From Hippophae tibetana (taxonomy: Eukaryota > Streptophyta > Magnoliopsida > Rosales > Elaeagnaceae): a stretch of DNA of 64,000 bases. Each line of letters opens with the position of its first letter. Position 1 is the first letter of the stretch. The stretch covers positions 79,593,816 to 79,657,815 of the forward strand of contig CM072801.1 in NCBI GenBank assembly GCA_037013495.1, read 5' to 3'. Position numbers and translations under genes: made by a program. The notes under the pieces are model-generated. The model saw only the letters and a program-made list of their open reading frames with translations. It did not search any database and was not told the DNA's origin. Shown in pieces: positions 53,298 through 64,000 of this stretch.

Positions 53298-56200
53298 ATG
53301 AAACATAATTATTTGATTGTTTATTGTGTTTTGGAGTCATAAATCACCTAAAATAGAAGGAATTTTAACCCTCAAGTCATGCACTTTCTTTAAATATTTT
53401 GTCATTGTTTCGTCAGTATTTTTATTTTCGTATTTTTCTTTGAATTCTTCTTATCTTTTTCTTGTTATTTTATTTATATGTTTAATTTGTCTTTGTTATT
53501 CTAAAAACAAGAGAGTTGTTGCAATTCACTGTTTCGAAAAAATAACTAATAATTTGGGTTGAAGCTTTAAAATGTCATAACTTTCAATTCATGCATCCAA
53601 ACGACTATTATAATAAATCAAATCGAAGCTCGTTTCGATTACTACAAAGACAACCTTACATTATTTCATTACTCCTTGTTTCTGAACCCAAGTTTGTTTA
53701 TTTACCCTATTTACATACGTCTAAAAGTTTGGTCGTATCATTTGGACTTGTTTTTGGTTCTTGTTGCTTAGGCTTCAATTACGATCATCTTAACCACATT
53801 CATGGTTATTCAATCGTTCCTATTTGTTGGAGTTCGTATAGTCCCAGGTTCTTCGCCTAAAGGATATAATTCATATGGAATCATAGCCATGGTTTCTGAA
53901 AATAGGTTCTCTACATGCTTATATCCGTTTTCTAATGTTATATTTTTTCAAAACATAATTATTTGATTGTTTATTGTATTTTTGAGTCATAAATCACTCA
54001 AAATAGAAGGAATTTTCACCATAAAGTCTTGCATTTTCTTTAAATATTTTTGTCGTTGCTTTTGTCATTGGATTTATTTTTCGCATTTTTCATTGAATTC
54101 TTCCTATCTTTTTCTTGTTAATTTATTTATGTGTTTAATTTATCTTTTTTCTTCTAAAAAACAAGAGAGTTGTTACAATTCGATGTTTCGAAAAAATAAC
54201 TAATAATTTGGGTTGAAGCTTTAAAATGTCATAAATTTCAATTCATGCATGCAAACGACTATTATAATAAATCAAATCGAAGCTCGTTTCGATTACTACA
54301 AAGACAACCTAGCATGATTTTATTTCTCCTTGTGTCTGAACCCAAGTTTATTTATTTACCCTATTTACATACATCTAAAAGTTTGGTCGTATCATATGGA
54401 CTTGTTTTTGGTTCTTGTTCCTTAGGCTTCAATTACGATCATCTTAACCACATTCATGGTTTTTCAATCGTTCCTATTTGTTGGAGTTCGTATAGTCCCA
54501 GGTTCTTCGCCTAAAGGATATAATTCATATGGAATCATAGCCATGGTTTCTGAAAATAGGTTCTCTACATGCTTATATCCTTTTTCTAATGTTATATTTT
54601 TTCAAAACATAATTATTTGATTGTCTATTGTATTTTTGACTCATAAATCACTCAAAATAGAAGGAATTTTCACCCTAAGGTTTTGCATTGTCTTTAAATA
54701 TTTTTGTCATTGTTTTCGTCATTGGATTAATTTTCGCATTTTTCATTGAATTCTTCCTATCTTTTTCTTGTTACTTTATTTATGTGTTTAATTTATCTTT
54801 TTTCTTCTAAAAAACAAGGGAGTTGTTGCAATTCACTGTTTCGAAAAAATAACTAATAATTTGGGTTGAAGCTTTAAACTATCATAACTTTCAATTCATG
54901 CATCCAAACGACAATTATAATAAATCAAATCGAAGCTCGTTTCGATTACTACAAAGACAACCTAGCATGATTTGATTTCTCCTTGTGTCTGAACCCAAGT
55001 TTCTTTATTTACCGTATTTACATACGCCTAAAAGTTTGGTCGTATCATATGGACTTGTTTTTGGTTCTTGTTCCTTAGGCTTCAATTACGATCATCTTAA
55101 CCACATTCATGGTTATTCAATCGTTCCTATTTGTGGGAGTTCGTATAGTCCCAGGTTCTTCGCCTAAAGGATATAAGTCATATGGAATCATAGCCATGGT
55201 TTCTGAAAATAGGTTCTCTACATGCTTATATCCGTTTTCTAATTTTATATTTTTACAAAACATTATTATTTGATTGTTTATTGTATTTTTGAGTCATAAA
55301 TCACTCAAAATAGAAGGATTTTTCACCCTAAAGTCTTGCATTTTCTTTAAATATTTTTGTCGTTGCTTTTTTCATTGGATTTATTTTCGCATTTTTCATT
55401 GAATTCTTCCTATCTTGTACTTGTTACTTTATTTATGTGTTTAATTTATCTTTTTTCTTCTAAAAAACAAGAGAGTTGTTGCGATTCACTGTTTCGAAAA
55501 AATAACTAATAATTTGGGTTGATGCTTTAAAATGTCATAAATTTCAATTCATGCATGCAAACGACTATTATAATAAATCAAATCGAAGCTCGTTTCGATT
55601 ACTACAAACAAAACCTAGCATGATTTCATTTTTCCTTGTGTCTGAACCCAAGTTTATTTATTTACCCTATTTACATACGTCTAAAAGTTTGGTCGTATCA
55701 TATGGACTTGTTTTTGGTTCTTGTTGCTTAGGCTTCAATTACGATCATCTTAACCACATTCATGGTTATTAAATCGTTCCTATTTGTTGGAGTTCGTATA
55801 GTCCCAGGTTCTTCGCCTAAAGGATATAATTCATATGGAATCATAGCCATGGTTTCTGAAAATAGGTTCTCTACATGCTTATATCCATTTTCTAATGTTA
55901 TATTTTTTCAAAACATAATTATTTGATTGTCTATTGTATTTTTGACTCATAAATCACTCAAAATAGAAGGAATTTTCACGCTAAGGTTTTGCATTTTCTT
56001 TAAATATTTTTGTCATTGTTTTCGTCATTGGATTTATTTTCGCATTTTTCATTGAATTCTTCCTATCTTTTTCTTGTTACTTTATTTATGTGTTTAATTT
56101 ATCTTTTTTCTTCTAAAAAACAAGGGAGTTGTTGCAATTTACTGTTTCAAAAAAATAACTAATAATTTGGGTTGAAGCTTTAAACTATTATAACTTTCAA

Positions 56201-57288
56201 TTCATGCATCCAAACAACTATTATAATAAATCAAATCGAAGCTCGTTTCGATTACTACAAAGACAACCTAGCATGATTTGATTTATCCTTGTGTCTGAAC
56301 CCAAGTTTCTTTATTTACTGTATTTACATACGTCTAAAAGTTTGGTCGTATCATATGGACTTGTTTTTGGTTCTTGTTCCTTAGGTTTCAATTACGATCA
56401 TCTTAACCACATTCATGGTTATTCAATCGTTCCTATTTGTTGGAGTTCCTGTAGTCCCAGGTTCTTCGCCTAAAGGATATAATTCATATGGAATCATAGC
56501 CATGGTTTCTGAAAATAGGTTCTCTACATGCTTATATCCGTTTTCTAATGTTATATTTTTATGAAACATAATTATTTGATTGTTTATTGTGTTTTGGAGT
56601 CATAAATCACCTAAAATAGAAGGAATTTTAACCCTCAAGTCATGCACTTTCTTTAAATATTTTGTCATTGTTTCGTCAGTATTTTTATTTTCGTATTTTT
56701 CTTTGAATTCTTCTTATCTTTTTCTTGTTATTTTATTTATATGTTTAATTTGTCTTTGTTATTCTAAAAACAAGAGAGTTGTTGCAATTCACTGTTTCGA
56801 AAAAATAACTAATAATTTGGGTTGAAGCTTTAAAATGTCATAACTTTCAATTCATGCATCCAAACGACTATTATAATAAATCAAATCGAAGCTCGTTTCG
56901 ATTACTACAAAGACAACCTAGCATGATTTGATTTCTCCTTGTGTCTGAACCCAAGTTTCTTTATTTACCCTATTTACATACGTCTAAAAGTTTGGTCGTA
57001 TCATTTGGACTTGTTTTTGGTTCTTGTTGCTTAGGCTTCAATTACGATCATCTTAACCACATTCATGGTTATTCAATCGTTCCTATTTGTTGGAGTTCGT
57101 ATAGTCCCAGGTTCTTCGCCTAAAGGATATAATTCATATGGAATCATAGCCATGGTTTCTGAAAATAGGTTCTCTACATGCTTATATCCGTTTTCTAATG
57201 TTATATTTTTTCAAAACATAATTATTTGATTGTTTATTGTATTTTTGAGTCATAAATCACTCAAAATAGAAGGAATTTTCACCATAAA
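50759..57288 (+). repeat. Five-monomer repeat, two copies, period 3,263 bp
   Basis: Copy 1 is 50759-54025 and copy 2 is 54022-57288. Monomers 50982, 51635, 52288, 52941 and 53591 recur as 54245, 54898, 55551, 56204 and 56854. Copy 1 overlaps copy B of the nine-monomer repeat, so the events are nested, and the four monomers at 45104-47400 are a third version. Private changes include ACATCTAAAAG (about 54373), CAAACAACTA (about 56216), A at 52198 and a dense patch at 53657-53696. Confidence 0.87.
53657..53696 (+). other. Patch of clustered private variants
   Basis: Seven substitutions fall within 40 bases relative to the sister copy at 56920-56959: positions 53657, 53658, 53662, 53667, 53671, 53680 and 53696. 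Flanking bases of the two copies are nearly identical over kilobases. I did not notice this combination in any other monomer of the window, so a short conversion tract from an unseen monomer type is more likely than seven independent mutations. Confidence 0.7.
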
Positions 57289-60200
57289 CTCATGCATTTT
57301 CTTTAAATATTTTTTTCGTTGCTTTTGTCATTGGATTTATTTTCGCATTTTTCATTGAATTCTTCCTATCTTTTTCTTGTTACTTTATTTATGTGTTTAA
57401 TTTATCTTTTTTCTTCTAAAAAACAAGGGAGTTGTTGCAATTCACTGTTTCAAAAAAATAACTAATAATTTTGGTTGAAGCTTTAAAAGGTCATAACTTT
57501 CAATTCTTGCATCCAAACGATTATTATAATAAATCAAATCGAAGCTCGTTTCGATTACTACAAAGACAACCTAGCATGATTTGATTTCTCCTTGTGTCGG
57601 AACCCAAGTTTATTTCTATACCCTATTTACATACGTCTAAAAGTTTGGTCGTATCATATGGACATGTTTTTGGTTCTTGTTCCTTAGGCTTCAATTACGA
57701 TCATCTTAACCACATTCATGGTCATTCAATCGTTCCTATTTGTGGGAGTTTATATAGTCCCAGGTTCTTCGCCTAAAGGATATAAGTCATATGGAATCAT
57801 AGCCATGGTTTCTGAAAATAGGTTCTCTAAATGCTTATATCCGTTTTCTAATGTTATATTTTTACAAAACATTATTATTTGATTGTTTATTGTATTTTTG
57901 ATTCATAAATCACTCAAAATAGAAGGAATTTTCACCCTAAAGTCTTACATTTTCTTTAAATATTTTTGTCGTTGCTTTTGTCATTGGATTTATTTTCACA
58001 TTTTTCATTGAATTCTATCTATCTTTTTCTTGTTACTTTATTTATGTGTTTAATTTATCTTTTTTCTTCTAAAAAACAAGAGAGTTGTTGCAATTCACTG
58101 TTTCGAAAAAATAACTAATAATTTGGGTTGAAGCTTTAAAATGTCATAAATTTCAATTCATGCATGCAAACGACTATTATAATAAATCAAATTGAAGCTC
58201 GTTTCGATTACTACAAAGACAACCTAGCATGATTTTATTTCTCCTTGTGTCTGAACTCAAGTTTATTTATTTACCCTATTTACATACGTCTAAAAGTTTG
58301 GTCGTATCATATGGACTTGTTTTTGGTTCTTGTTGCTTAGGCTTCAATTACGATCATCTTAACCACATTCATGGTTATTCAATCGTTACTATTTGTTGGA
58401 GTTCGTATAGTCCCAGGTTCTTCGCCTAAAGGATATAATTCTTATGGAATCATAGCCATGGTTTCTGAAAATAGGTTCTCTACATGCTTATATCCGTTTT
58501 CTAATATTATATTTTTTCAAAACATAATTATTTGATTGTCTATTGTATTTTTGACTCATAAATCACTCAAAATAGAAGGAATTTTCACCCTAAAGTTTTG
58601 CATTTTCTTTAAATATTTTTGTCATTGTTTTCGTCATTGCATTTATTTTCGCATTTTTCATTGAATTCTTCCTATCTTTTTCTAGTTACTTTATTTATGT
58701 GTTTAATTTATCTTTTTTCTTCTAAAAAACAAAGGAGTTGTTGCAATTTACTGTTTCAAAAAAATAACTAATAATTTGGGTTGAAGCTTTAAACTGTCAT
58801 AACTTTCAATTCATGCATCCAAACGACTATTATAATAAATCAAATCGAAGCTCGTTTCGATTACTACAAAGACAACCTAGCATGATTTGATTTATCCTTG
58901 TGTCTGAACCCAAGTTTCTTTATTTACCGTATTTACATACGTCTAAAAGTTTGGTCGTATCATATGGACTTGTTTTTGGTTCTTGTTCCTTAGGCTTCAA
59001 TTACGATCATCTTAACCACATTCATGGTTATTCAATCGTTCCTATTTGTTGGAGTTCGTATAGTCCCAGGTTCTTCGCCTAAAGGATATAATTCATATGG
59101 AATCATAGCCATGGTTTCTGAAAATAGGTTCTCTACATGCTTATATCCGTTTTCTAATGTTATATTTTTTCAAAACATAATTATTTGATTGTTTATTGTA
59201 TTTTTGAGTCATAAATCACTCAAAATAGAAGGAATTTTCACCATAAACTCATGCATTTTCTTTAAATATTTTTTTCGTTGCTTTTGTCATTGGATTTATT
59301 TTCGCATTTTTCATTGAATTCTTCCTATCTTTTTCTTGTTACTTTATTTATGTGTTTAATTTATCTTTTTTCTTCTAAAAAACAAGGGAGTTGTTGCAAT
59401 TCACTGTTTCGAAAAAATAACTAATAATTTTGGTTGAAGCTTTAAAAGGTCATAACTTTCAATTCTTGCATCCAAACGATTATTATAATAAATCAAATCG
59501 AAGCTCGTTTCGATTACTACAAAGACAACCTAGCATGATTTGATTTCTCCTTGTGTCGGAACCCAAGTTTATTTCTATACCCTATTTACATACGTCTAAA
59601 AGTTTGGTCGTATCATATGGACATGTTTTTGGTTCTTGTTCCTTAGGCTTCAATTACGATCATCTTAACCACATTCATGGTCATTCAATCGTTCCTATTT
59701 GTGGGAGTTTATATAGTCCCAGGTTCTTCGCCTAAAGGATATAAGTCATATGGAATCATAGCCATGGTTTCTGAAAATAGGTTCTCTAAATGCTTATATC
59801 CGTTTTCTAATGTTATATTTTTACAAAACATTATTATTTGATTGTTTATTGTATTTTTGATTCATAAATCACTCAAAATAGAAGGAATTTTCACCCTAAA
59901 GTCTTACATTTTCTTTAAATATTTTTGTCGTTGCTTTTGTCATTGGATTTATTTTCACATTTTTCATTGAATTCTATCTATCTTTTTCTTGTTACTTTAT
60001 TTATGTGTTTAATTTATCTTTTTTCTTCTAAAAAACAAGAGAGTTGTTGCAATTCACTGTTTCGAAAAAATAACTAATAATTTGGGTTGAAGCTTTAAAA
60101 TGTCATAAATTTCAATTCATGCATGCAAACGACTATTATAATAAATCAAATTGAAGCTCGTTTCGATTACTACAAAGACAACCTAGCATGATTTTATTTC

Positions 60201-60805
60201 TCCTTGTGTCTGAACTCAAGTTTATTTATTTACCCTATTTACATACGTCTAAAAGTTTGGTCGTATCATATGGACTTGTTTTTGGTTCTTGTTGCTTAGG
60301 CTTCAATTACGATCATCTTAACCACATTCATGGTTATTCAATCGTTCCTATTTGTTGGAGTTCGTATAGTCCCAGGTTCTTCGCCTAAAGGATATAATTC
60401 TTATGGAATCATAGCCATGGTTTCTGAAAATAGGTTCTCTACATGCTTATATCCGTTTTCTAATATTATATTTTTTCAAAACATAATTATTTGATTGTCT
60501 ATTGTATTTTTGACTCATAAATCACTCAAAATAGAAGGAATTTTCACCCTAAAGTTTTGCATTTTCTTTAAATATTTTTGTCATTGTTTTCGTCATTGCA
60601 TTTATTTTCGCATTTTTCATTGAATTCTTCCTATCTTTTTCTAGTTACTTTATTTATGTGTTTAATTTATCTTTTTTCTTCTAAAAAACAAAGGAGTTGT
60701 TGCAATTTACTGTTTCAAAAAAATAACTAATAATTTGGGTTGAAGCTTTAAACTGTCATAACTTTCAATTCATGCATCCAAACGACTATTATAATAAATC
60801 AAATC
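57030..60805 (+). repeat. Three-monomer repeat, two copies, period 1,959 bp
   Basis: Copy 1 is about 57030-58846 and copy 2 about 58989-60805. Monomers 57507 and 58160 recur as 59466 and 60119, each with flanks. Shared rare markers are CATAAACTCATGC, GGAGTTTATATAG, TTTTCACATTTTTC with GAATTCTATCTATC, and CAAATTGAAGC. A private change is CGTTACTATTTG near 58387, where the second copy reads CGTTCCTATTTG. Confidence 0.86.
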
Positions 60806-63383
60806 AAAGCTCGTTTCGATTACTACAAAGACAACCTAGCATGATTTTATTTCTCCTTGTGTCTGAACCAAAGTTTATTTATTTACCCTATTTACATACG
60901 TCTAAAAGTTTGGTCGTATCATATGGACTTGTTTTTGGTTCTTGTTGCTTATGCTTCAATTACGATCATCTTAACTACATTCATGGTTATTCAATCGTTC
61001 CTATTTGTGGGAGTTCGTATAGTCCCAGGTTCTTCGCCTAAAGGATATAAGTCATATGGAATCATAGCCATGGTTTCTGAAAATAGGTTCTCTACATGCT
61101 TATATCCATTTTCTAATTTTATATTTTTACAAAACATTATTATTTGATTGTTTATTGTATTTTTGACTCATAAATCACTCAAAATAGAAGGATTTTTCAC
61201 CCTAAAGTCTTGCATTTTCTTTAAATATTTTTGTCGTTGCTTTTGTCATTGGATTTATTTTCGCATTTTTCATTGAATTCTTCCTATCTTTTTCTTGTTA
61301 CTTTATTTATGTGTTTAATTTATCTTTTTTCTTCTAAAAAACAAGAGAGTTGTTGCAATTCACTGTTTCGAAAAAATAGCTAATAATTTGGGTTGAAGCT
61401 TTAAAATGTCATAACTTTCAATTCATGCATCCAAACGACTATTATAATAAATCAAATCAAAGCTCGTTTCGATTACTACAAAGACAACCTAGCATGATTT
61501 TATTTCTCCTTGTGTCTGAACCAAAGTTTATTTATTTACCGTATTTACATACGTCTAAAAGTTTGGTCGTATCATATGGACTTGTTTTTGGTTCTTGTTG
61601 CTTATGCTTCAATTACGATCATCTTAACCACATTCATGGTTATTCAATCGTTCCTATTTGTGGGAGTTCGTATAGTCCCAGGTTCTTCGCCTAAAGGATA
61701 TAAGTCATATGGAATCATAGCCATGGTTTCTGAAAATAGGTTCTCTACATGCTTATATCCATTTTCTAATTTTATATTTTTACAAAACATTATTATTTGA
61801 TTGTTTATTGTATTTTTGACTCATAAATCACTCAAAATAGAAGGATTTTTCACCCTAAAGTCTTGCATTTTCTTTAAATATTTTTGTCGTTGCTTTTGTC
61901 ATTGGATTTATTTTCGCATTTTTCATTGAATTCTTCCTATCTTTTTCTTGTTACTTTATTTATGTGTTTAATTTATCTTTTTTCTTCTAAAAAACAAGAG
62001 AGTTGTTGCAATTCACTGTTTCGAAAAAATAACTAATAATTTGGGTTGAAGCTTTAAAATGTCATAACTTTCAATTAATGCATCCAAACGACTATTATAA
62101 TAAATCAAATCAAAGCTCGTTTCGATTACTACAAAGACAACCTAGCATGATTTTATTTCTCCTTGTGTCTGAACCAAAGTTTATTTATTTACCGTATTTA
62201 CATACGTCTAAAAGTTTGGTCGTATCATATGGACTTGTTTTTGGTTCTTGTTGCTTATGCTTCAATTACGATCATCTTAACCACATTCATGGTTATTCAA
62301 TCGTTCCTATTTGTGGGAGTTCGTATAGTCCCAGGTTCTTCGCCTAAAGGATATAAGTCATATGGAATCATAGCCATGGTTTCTGAAAATAGGTTCTCTA
62401 CATGCTTATATCCATTTTCTAATTTTATATTTTTACAAAACATTATTATTTGATTGTTTATTGTATTTTTGACTCATAAATCACTCAAAATAGAAGGATT
62501 TTTCACCCTAAAGTCTTGCATTTTCTTTAAATATTTTTGTCGTTGCTTTTGTCATTGGATTTATTTTCGCATTTTTCATTGAATTCTTCCTATCTTTTTC
62601 TTGTTACTTTATTTATGTGTTTAATTTATCTTTTTTCTTCTAAAAAACAAGAGAGTTGTTGCAATTCACTGTTTCGAAAAAATAACTAATAATTTGGGTT
62701 GAAGCTTTAAAATGTCATAAATTTCAATTCATGCATGCAAACGACTATTATAATAAATCAAATCGAAGCTCGTTTCGATTACTACAAAGACAACCTAGCA
62801 TGATTTTATTTCTCCTTGTGTCTGAACCAAAGTTTATTTATTTACCCTATTTACATACGTCTAAAAGTTTGGGCGTATCATATGGACTTGTTTTTGGTTC
62901 TTGTTGCTTAGGCTTCAATTACGATCATCTTAACCACATTCATGGTTATTCAATAGTTCCTATTTGTTGGAGTTCGTATAGTCCCAGGTTCTTCGCCTAA
63001 AGGATATAATTCATATGGAATCATAGCCATGGTTTCTGAAAATAGGTTCTCTACATGCTTATATCCGTTTTCTAATGTTATATTTTTATGAAACATAATT
63101 ATTTGATTGTTTATTGTGTTTTGGAGTCATAAATCACCTAAAATAGAAGGAATTTTAACCCTCAAGTCATGCACTTTCTTTAAATATTTTTGTCGTTGCT
63201 TTTGTCATTGGATTTATTTTCGTATTTTTCTTTGAATTCTTCCTATCTTTTTCTTGTTATTTTATTTATATGTTTAATTTATCTTTGTTCTTCTAAAAAA
63301 CAAGAGAGTTGTTGCAATTCACTATTTCGAAAAAATAACTAATAATTTGGGTTGAAGCTTTAAAATGTCATAACTTTCAATTC
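60772..63383 (+). repeat. Four monomers, including near-identical twins at 61425 and 62078
   Basis: Monomers start at 60772, 61425, 62078 (TTAATGCATCC variant just before the box) and 62731. The copies at 61425 and 62078 appear nearly identical, a one-monomer duplication. AATAGCTAAT, with G replacing A, occurs just before 61425 but not before 62078. The monomer at 62731 has a private GGGCGTATC and a hybrid tail of the 650-bp subclass. Confidence 0.83.
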
Positions 63384-64000
63384 ATGCATCCAAACGACCA
63401 TTATAATAAATCAAATCGAAGCTCGTTTCGATTACTACAAAGACAACCTAGCATGATTTGATTTCTCCTTGTGTCTGAACCCAAGTTTCTTTATTTACCC
63501 TATTTACATAAGTCTAAAAGTTTGGTCGTATCATTTGGACTTGTTTTTGGTTCTTGTTGCTTAGGCTTCAATTACGATCATCTTAACCACATTCATGGTT
63601 ATTCAATCGTTCCTATTTGTTGGAGTTCGTATAGTCCCAGGTTCTTCGCCTAAAGGATATAATTCATATGGAATCATAGCCATGGTTTCTGAAAATAGGT
63701 TCTCTACATGCTTATATCCGTTTTCTAATGTTATATTTTTTCAAAACATAATTATTTGATTGTTTATTGTATTTTTGAGTCATAAATCACTCAAAATAGA
63801 AGGAATTTTCACCCCAAAGTCTTGCATTTTCTTTAAACATTTTTTTCGTTGCTTTTGTCATTGGATTTATTTTCGCATTTTTCATTGAATTCTTCCTATC
63901 TTTTTCTTGTTACTTTATTTATGTGTTTAATTTATCTTTTTTCTTCTAAAAAACAAGGGAGTTGTTGCAATTCACTGTTTCGAAAAAATAACTAATAATT
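63384..64000 (+). repeat. Partial monomer at right edge
   Basis: A 617-base monomer fragment cut by the window end. It matches the monomers at 43797 and 49675 through ACATAAGTCTAAAAG, CATTTGGACTT and CACCCCAAAGTC followed by TTTAAACATTTT. The array therefore continues past the window. Confidence 0.9.

Larger units (their letters stand above)
1..64000 (+). repeat. Satellite DNA array, ~653-bp monomer, ~97 tandem copies
   Basis: The whole window is a head-to-tail array with one orientation and no interruption. I located 97 copies of the ATGCAT phase box (or one-base variants) from 547 to 63384. Spacing is 653 bp in most copies, with 654, 650, 648, 649, 636 and 836 bp variants. Two partial monomers lie at the ends. 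Composition is about 30% GC from counted sample lines. HindIII (AAGCTT), NdeI (CATATG), NcoI (CCATGG) and EcoRI (GAATTC) sites recur about once per monomer. No telomere repeat, terminal inverted repeat, LTR or unique spacer was seen. Arrays like this are known from centromeric or other heterochromatin of plants and animals; chromosomal position and host are inference. I do not recognise a named family. Confidence 0.97.

Noticed and set aside
41671..57288. Assembly error as the sole explanation for the near-identical blocks
   Set aside because: Copies have private differences (46320/52198, the 53657-53696 patch, about 54373 and 56216) and differing junction tails, which argues for real copies. 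It cannot be fully excluded without read data.
547..63653. Dozens of forward open frames of 60-100 codons, one or two per monomer
   Set aside because: They are the same frame repeated by the satellite, often broken by TGA, with no recognisable domain and no change of composition. I did not annotate them as genes.
1..64000. CRISPR array or other prokaryotic repeat system
   Set aside because: There are no short repeats with unique spacers. The repeating unit is 653 bp and the whole unit is conserved.
1..64000. Tandem transposons, LTR elements or rDNA spacer
   Set aside because: No terminal inverted repeats, target-site duplications, primer-binding site, polypurine tract with LTR, transposase or reverse-transcriptase motifs, or rRNA sequence was seen.

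Overview
The window is one uninterrupted block of satellite DNA. About 97 head-to-tail copies of a roughly 653-bp, AT-rich monomer run from base 1 to base 64000, all in the same orientation. Sampled lines count at about 28-30% GC. Both window ends fall inside the array. I see no credible protein gene, tRNA, rRNA, transposon, CRISPR array or unique DNA. Such an array fits nuclear heterochromatin (centromeric, pericentromeric or subtelomeric) of a eukaryote. A flowering plant is my best guess from the style of the sequence, but nothing in the window proves it.

Phase marker. I used the ATGCAT box near the start of each monomer, or its one-base variants. Spacing is 653 bp for most copies. It is 654 bp where one extra T is present, 650 bp in five copies of a diverged subclass, 648/636/649/649 bp in four copies sharing a 5-bp deletion, and 836 bp in one rearranged copy. 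Each monomer has four parts: a dyad and reading-frame-like first third, a highly conserved middle core, a strongly T-rich stretch, and a closing segment with a HindIII site that leads into the next ATGCAT.

Layout. There is no single regular higher-order repeat. The array is a patchwork of local tandem duplications of different sizes. These are single-monomer twins (2.5-3.8, 17.0-18.3 and 61.4-62.7 kb), dimers of 1,306 bp (4.95-7.65 kb) and 1,303 bp (12.5-15.4 kb), tetramers of about 2,613 bp (15.7-27 kb) and 2,612 bp (33.5-39.5 kb), a 9-mer of 5,878 bp (41.7-53.3 kb), a 5-mer of 3,263 bp nested over its end (50.8-57.3 kb), and a 3-mer of 1,959 bp (57.0-60.8 kb). Longer-range echoes link 7.7-12.3 kb with 24.2-28.6 kb, and 28.1-30.4 kb with the 45-57 kb blocks.

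Interpretation. This pattern is what repeated unequal crossing-over and gene conversion produce. The most informative points are the microhomology junction in the 836-bp monomer, hybrid monomers joining two subclasses, a 40-bp patch of private variants at 53.66 kb, and near-identity of the two 9-mer copies. Nothing here looks like a new enzymatic or defence system. The open question is whether this satellite family is described and whether it marks a centromere.
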